A stretch of DNA of 64,000 nucleotides from assembly GCF_003205575.1 (NCBI RefSeq), contig NZ_PYBW01000024.1:1-64000 (forward strand). The letters run 5' to 3'. The translations under genes and the position numbers were made by a program. Within the stretch, counting starts at the first letter, position 1, and every line of letters starts with the position of its first letter. This document shows positions 61,098 through 64,000 of the stretch, piece by piece. Source of the stretch: Streptomyces tateyamensis (GTDB lineage: Bacteria; Actinomycetota; Actinomycetes; Streptomycetales; Streptomycetaceae). The notes beneath the pieces were generated by a model, which was not told the origin of the DNA, made no database searches, and saw only the letters and a program-made list of their open reading frames with translations.

Positions 61098-62368
61098 GGC
61101 TGCCCCTGTCCCTGGTACCAGTCGGCCGGGGTGGCGGATGCGCCGCTCGCGCCGGCGGCGGTGGGGCGGACGGCGAGGATCTGGTCCACGCCCATCCGCC
61201 GCTCGCTGAACGCCAGCGAGCTTCCGGCCAGGTAGAGCTGCCACAGACGGACCGTCACCTCGCCCACCAGGGCGGTGAAATCGGGTCGGCGCTCGCGCAG
61301 GTTCTCGTACCAGGCGTCGATGGTCCGGGCGTAGTGCTCGCGCAGCGCCTCGACGTTGCGGACCTCGAGTCCCGCGGTCTCCAGCAGGGCGACGGTTTCG
61401 CCGACCGGGCGCATCGACATGTCGGGGGCGATGTACGTCTCGATGAAGGCACCGCCGCCGGGCGCGGCCGAGCCCCGGGACATCTGCTGGACCAGCAGCC
61501 GGCCCTGCGGATGCAGCAGACCGTGCAGGCGGCGCGCGAAGGCGGGGTACTGCTGGTCGCCGACGTGCTCGCCCATCTCGACGCAGCTGATCGCGTCGTA
61601 CGGTCCGTCGGCGATCTCCCGGTAGTCGCGCAGCCGGACGGTCACCAGGTCGCCGAGGCCGGCCGAGTCGACCGCGGCGGTGGCGAAGGCGTGTTGGCGC
61701 TGGGACAGGGTGACGGCGGTGACCTGTGCGCCGTAGTGCCGGGCGGCGTGCACGGCCAGCGCGCCCCAGCCGCAGCCCACGTCGAGCAGGCGGCTGCCGG
61801 GGTGGAGGGCGAGTTTGCGGCAGATCAGGTCGAACTTGGCTTCCTGCGCGCTCTGCAGGCTGTCGCTCTTGGGGGTCCAGTATCCGCAGGAGTAGGCCAT
61901 GGCGGGGCCGAGCAGCAGGGCGTAGAACTCGTTCGACAGGTCGTAGTGGTGGCTGATCACCGCCCGGTCGCGGGCCCGGCTGTGCAGGGTCCCGTGCACC
62001 CGGGCGCGGCCGCCGACCGGCGCTGGGCGCGGCCCGAGTGCGCCGAGTCGGGCGGCGGTCGCGAGCAGCCCGGGCCAGTCCCGCAGGCCCGGGCGCAGCG
62101 GGCCGAGTCCGGCCAGCGCGGCCCGGACCTGCGACAGGGCGGGGGCCAACTCCCCCACCACCTCGAGGTCGCCGCTGAGGTAGGCCTCCGCCAGCCCGAG
62201 CTCCCCGGGCTGCCAGAGCAGGCGGCGCAGCGCGCGCCGGTTGCGCAGCACCACGCTCGGCCCGTCGGCGGGCCCCGCCGTGGAGCCGTCCCAGGCCGTC
62301 AGGTGGAACGGCAGCGGGCGGCCCGACAAGCCGGTGAGCAGCGCGGCCAGCCGGGTGGCGGGGGTCAT
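61094..62368 (-). CDS. Cyclopropane-fatty-acid-synthase-like methyltransferase
   Basis: The 424-residue product shows the CFA/mycolic-acid methyltransferase pattern: ISHHYDLSNEFYALLLG near residue 133, SAM motif LLDVGCGWGALAVHAARHYG near residue 188, AISCVEMGEHVG near residue 250, and late RMGVDQILAVRP. It transfers a methyl or methylene group from SAM to acyl chains in phospholipids. Start and stop overlap the neighbouring genes (TGATG upstream, GTGA downstream). It pairs with the second enzyme encoded just upstream. Confidence 0.85.
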   Translation of the reverse strand: MTPATRLAALLTGLSGRPLPFHLTAWDGSTAGPADGPSVVLRNRRALRRLLWQPGELGLAEAYLSGDLEVVGELAPALSQVRAALAGLGPLRPGLRDWPGLLATAARLGALGPRPAPVGGRARVHGTLHSRARDRAVISHHYDLSNEFYALLLGPAMAYSCGYWTPKSDSLQSAQEAKFDLICRKLALHPGSRLLDVGCGWGALAVHAARHYGAQVTAVTLSQRQHAFATAAVDSAGLGDLVTVRLRDYREIADGPYDAISCVEMGEHVGDQQYPAFARRLHGLLHPQGRLLVQQMSRGSAAPGGGAFIETYIAPDMSMRPVGETVALLETAGLEVRNVEALREHYARTIDAWYENLRERRPDFTALVGEVTVRLWQLYLAGSSLAFSERRMGVDQILAVRPTAAGASGASATPADWYQGQGQP

Positions 62369-63663
62369 CACGCGTCCTCCCCGCGAGTGAGCAGTAGCTG
62401 CTGGACGTCCAGGTAGCCGGTGCGGAACCCGGCTTCGGAGTAGGCGAGGTACAGCTCCCACATCCGCCGGAACACCGCATCGAAGCCGAGGTCGGCGACC
62501 TCGCCGGCCCGGTCGGTGAACCGCTCGCGCCACAGCCGCAGGGTCTGCGCGTAGTGCGGGCCGAAGGAGTCGCAGGCCGCCACCCGCAGGCTGGTGTGGC
62601 GGGCGGTGGCCTGCCGGATCGCCTCGGTGGAGGGGATCTGGCCGCCGGGGAAGATGTACTTCAGGATCCAGGTGTAGGTGCCGCTGCTGGCGAGCATCCG
62701 CTCGTGCGGCATGGTGATGGCCTGCAGTGCCACCCGCCCGCCGGGGGCCAGCACGCGGTCGATGGTGGCGAAGTAGGCGGGCCAGAACGGGCGGCCGACG
62801 GCCTCGATCATCTCCACGCTGAGCACGGCGTCGTACTCGCCTTCGGCGGCGCGGTAGTCGTTCAGCCGCACCGTCACCCGGTCGGCCAGGCCGGCCTGCT
62901 GGGCCCGGCGCCGGGCGAGCTCCGCCTGCTCCGCGGAGAGTGTCAGGCTGGTGACCCGGGCCCCGCGGGCGGCCGCGCGGATCGCCAACTCGCCCCAGCC
63001 GGTGCCGATCTCCAGCACCCGGGTGCCTCGGCCGACCCGGGCCAGGTCGAGCAGCCGGTCGATCTTGCGGTGCTGGGCGGCGGCCAGGTTCTCCCAGCAG
63101 GCGAGCGGCGCACCGCCGGGCTCGGTCGGGAAGAGGGCCGCGGAGTAGGACAGGGTGGAGTCGAGGAAGAGCGCGAACAGCTCGTTGGACAGGTCGTAGT
63201 GGCGGCGGATGTTGGTCCGCGCGTTGTCGGGCGTGCTCAACTCGCCCGCGGGCGGCCGCTGGACGTACAGGCGGCGCAGCCACTGCGCGCCGGTCGGCAC
63301 CAGGGTCTCGGGGGCGACGGCCAGTTCGGTGAGCAGCGCGACCAGGTCCGGCGAGTCCCAGTCGCCGGCCTGGTAGGACTCCCCGAAGCCGATCAGGCCG
63401 CTCTCGCCCACCCGGTGGAAGAACGCACCGGGCCGGTGCAGCCGCAGCACCGGGGCGCCGGCGGGGGCCGGTGCGAGCAGGCGGCCGTGCGGCAGTTCGA
63501 CACGCAGGCCGCGCCGACGGGCGGCGCGGCGCAGCAGCCGCTCGGCCACCGCCGCCCGCAGCGGCACGTGCGGGACGCGGGTGACGTCCGGCCAGCGGCC
63601 ACCGTCCACCCGATCGTCCGGGTTGTCCGGGTGGGGTGCTAGGCGGTCGACGGACAGGGTCAT
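62368..63663 (-). CDS. Second cyclopropane-fatty-acid-synthase-like methyltransferase
   Basis: The 431-residue product has the same family parts as its neighbour: RRHYDLSNELFALFLDSTLS near residue 143, SAM motif VLEIGTGWGELAIRAAARGA near residue 200, and AVLSVEMIEAVGRPFWPAYF near residue 260. The C-terminus has LYLAYSEAGFRTGYLDVQQ. The pair may act in sequence on one lipid. It begins with ATG 63663, overlapping the stop of the DUF1365 gene (ATGA). Confidence 0.85.
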   Translation of the reverse strand: MTLSVDRLAPHPDNPDDRVDGGRWPDVTRVPHVPLRAAVAERLLRRAARRRGLRVELPHGRLLAPAPAGAPVLRLHRPGAFFHRVGESGLIGFGESYQAGDWDSPDLVALLTELAVAPETLVPTGAQWLRRLYVQRPPAGELSTPDNARTNIRRHYDLSNELFALFLDSTLSYSAALFPTEPGGAPLACWENLAAAQHRKIDRLLDLARVGRGTRVLEIGTGWGELAIRAAARGARVTSLTLSAEQAELARRRAQQAGLADRVTVRLNDYRAAEGEYDAVLSVEMIEAVGRPFWPAYFATIDRVLAPGGRVALQAITMPHERMLASSGTYTWILKYIFPGGQIPSTEAIRQATARHTSLRVAACDSFGPHYAQTLRLWRERFTDRAGEVADLGFDAVFRRMWELYLAYSEAGFRTGYLDVQQLLLTRGEDA

Positions 63664-64000
63664 CGGAGGCAGCCCCTCTGTTCGGTGGACGGTCGGGGGT
63701 GGACCGGCAGGCCGCGCAGCCAGAGCCGGACCCCTTGGAGACGGATGTGGACGCTGACCCACAGGGTCGAGAACGGGTGGCGCACCACGGCCCGCAGCAG
63801 CTGACCGGGGCCGGCCGCGCGCCGGGTGCCGCGCACGGTGGCGGTGAAGGCGCGCCCGCCCTCGCGGTCGAGGTGGACGGTCAGGGCGAGCCGCTCGCCC
63901 GGCACCGGCAGCGCCATCCGGTACTCGCCGTCGACGGGGAAGAACGGCGAGACGTAGAACTCCTTGGCCTGCCGCGCCCGTCCGTGTGCGTCGGGGCACA
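63660..64000 (-). CDS. DUF1365 protein (C-terminal part)
   Basis: Only the last 113 codons are present; the gene continues beyond the window. The visible part has KEFYVSPFFPVDGEYRMAL near the cut, GRAFTATVRGTRRA, and a charged C-terminal tail (STEQRGCLR). DUF1365 proteins always accompany CFA-like enzymes and a flavin amine oxidase in lipid or light-response clusters. An upstream FAD oxidoreductase gene would be expected just outside. Its TGA overlaps the next ATG. Confidence 0.8.
   Translation of the reverse strand, partial: CPDAHGRARQAKEFYVSPFFPVDGEYRMALPVPGERLALTVHLDREGGRAFTATVRGTRRAAGPGQLLRAVVRHPFSTLWVSVHIRLQGVRLWLRGLPVHPRPSTEQRGCLR

Overview
The window is a very GC-rich stretch of an actinomycete chromosome, most probably from the Streptomycetaceae (Streptomyces, Kitasatospora or Streptacidiphilus). 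This rests on the strong third-position G/C bias, many GTG starts, leaderless promoters, GTGA/ATGA overlaps, Tat-exported phospholipases, and families typical of these genera (DUF5709, CGNR regulators, BrkB-like and bpX-type proteins). I see no rRNA, tRNA, CRISPR array, transposase or phage gene.

Bases 1-9 kb hold small housekeeping and accessory genes: a thiamine-binding protein, a secreted HNH-like protein, a lipoprotein peptidase, a RibD-type reductase, an alpha/beta hydrolase, an Xre/NB-ARC/TPR regulator and a GNAT acetyltransferase. A gene-free kilobase follows (8.25-9.32 kb), ending in the promoter of a secreted alpha-amylase with three C-terminal starch-binding domains. From 12 to 17.2 kb lie a CGNR regulator divergent from a metallo-hydrolase, a phospholipase C, two gene relics, a GntR regulator, and a DUF302 gene plus a 52-residue Cys-rich protein that share a CsoR-type operator. 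From 17.2 to 29.1 kb there are a TmrB-like ATPase, a Tat-exported hydrolase and MerR gene with matching operators, an MFS transporter, a second phospholipase C, fdhD, a DUF1152 protein, a PBP4-type carboxypeptidase, and an NfeD/flotillin pair.

The most unusual region is 31.6-40.6 kb. Seven co-directional genes encode a MoxR AAA+ ATPase, a small bpX-like protein, a degenerate vWA/beta-propeller protein, a 1031-residue membrane/propeller protein with a 9-bp tandem repeat, two proteins each carrying two YbjQ-like domains, and a small unknown protein. This fits the MoxR-vWA-beta-propeller (bpX) ternary systems predicted to act in biological conflict or stress. The two double-YbjQ proteins and the 143-residue terminal protein look like extra parts. 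An aldehyde dehydrogenase/DUF779 pair lies just upstream.

From 40.6 to 60 kb the window is more accessory: GH1 beta-glucosidase, a secreted phosphodiester glycosidase, a DJ-1/unknown/transketolase operon, hydrolases, Lrp, TetR, LysR, a rhomboid-like protein and a serine hydrolase. These alternate with clear gene relics (helicase tail, truncated NmrA gene, amidotransferase tail, AsnC relic, secreted-protein tail). The window ends in a tightly overlapping minus-strand lipid operon: DUF1365, two cyclopropane-fatty-acid-synthase-like methyltransferases and a DUF1295 reductase.
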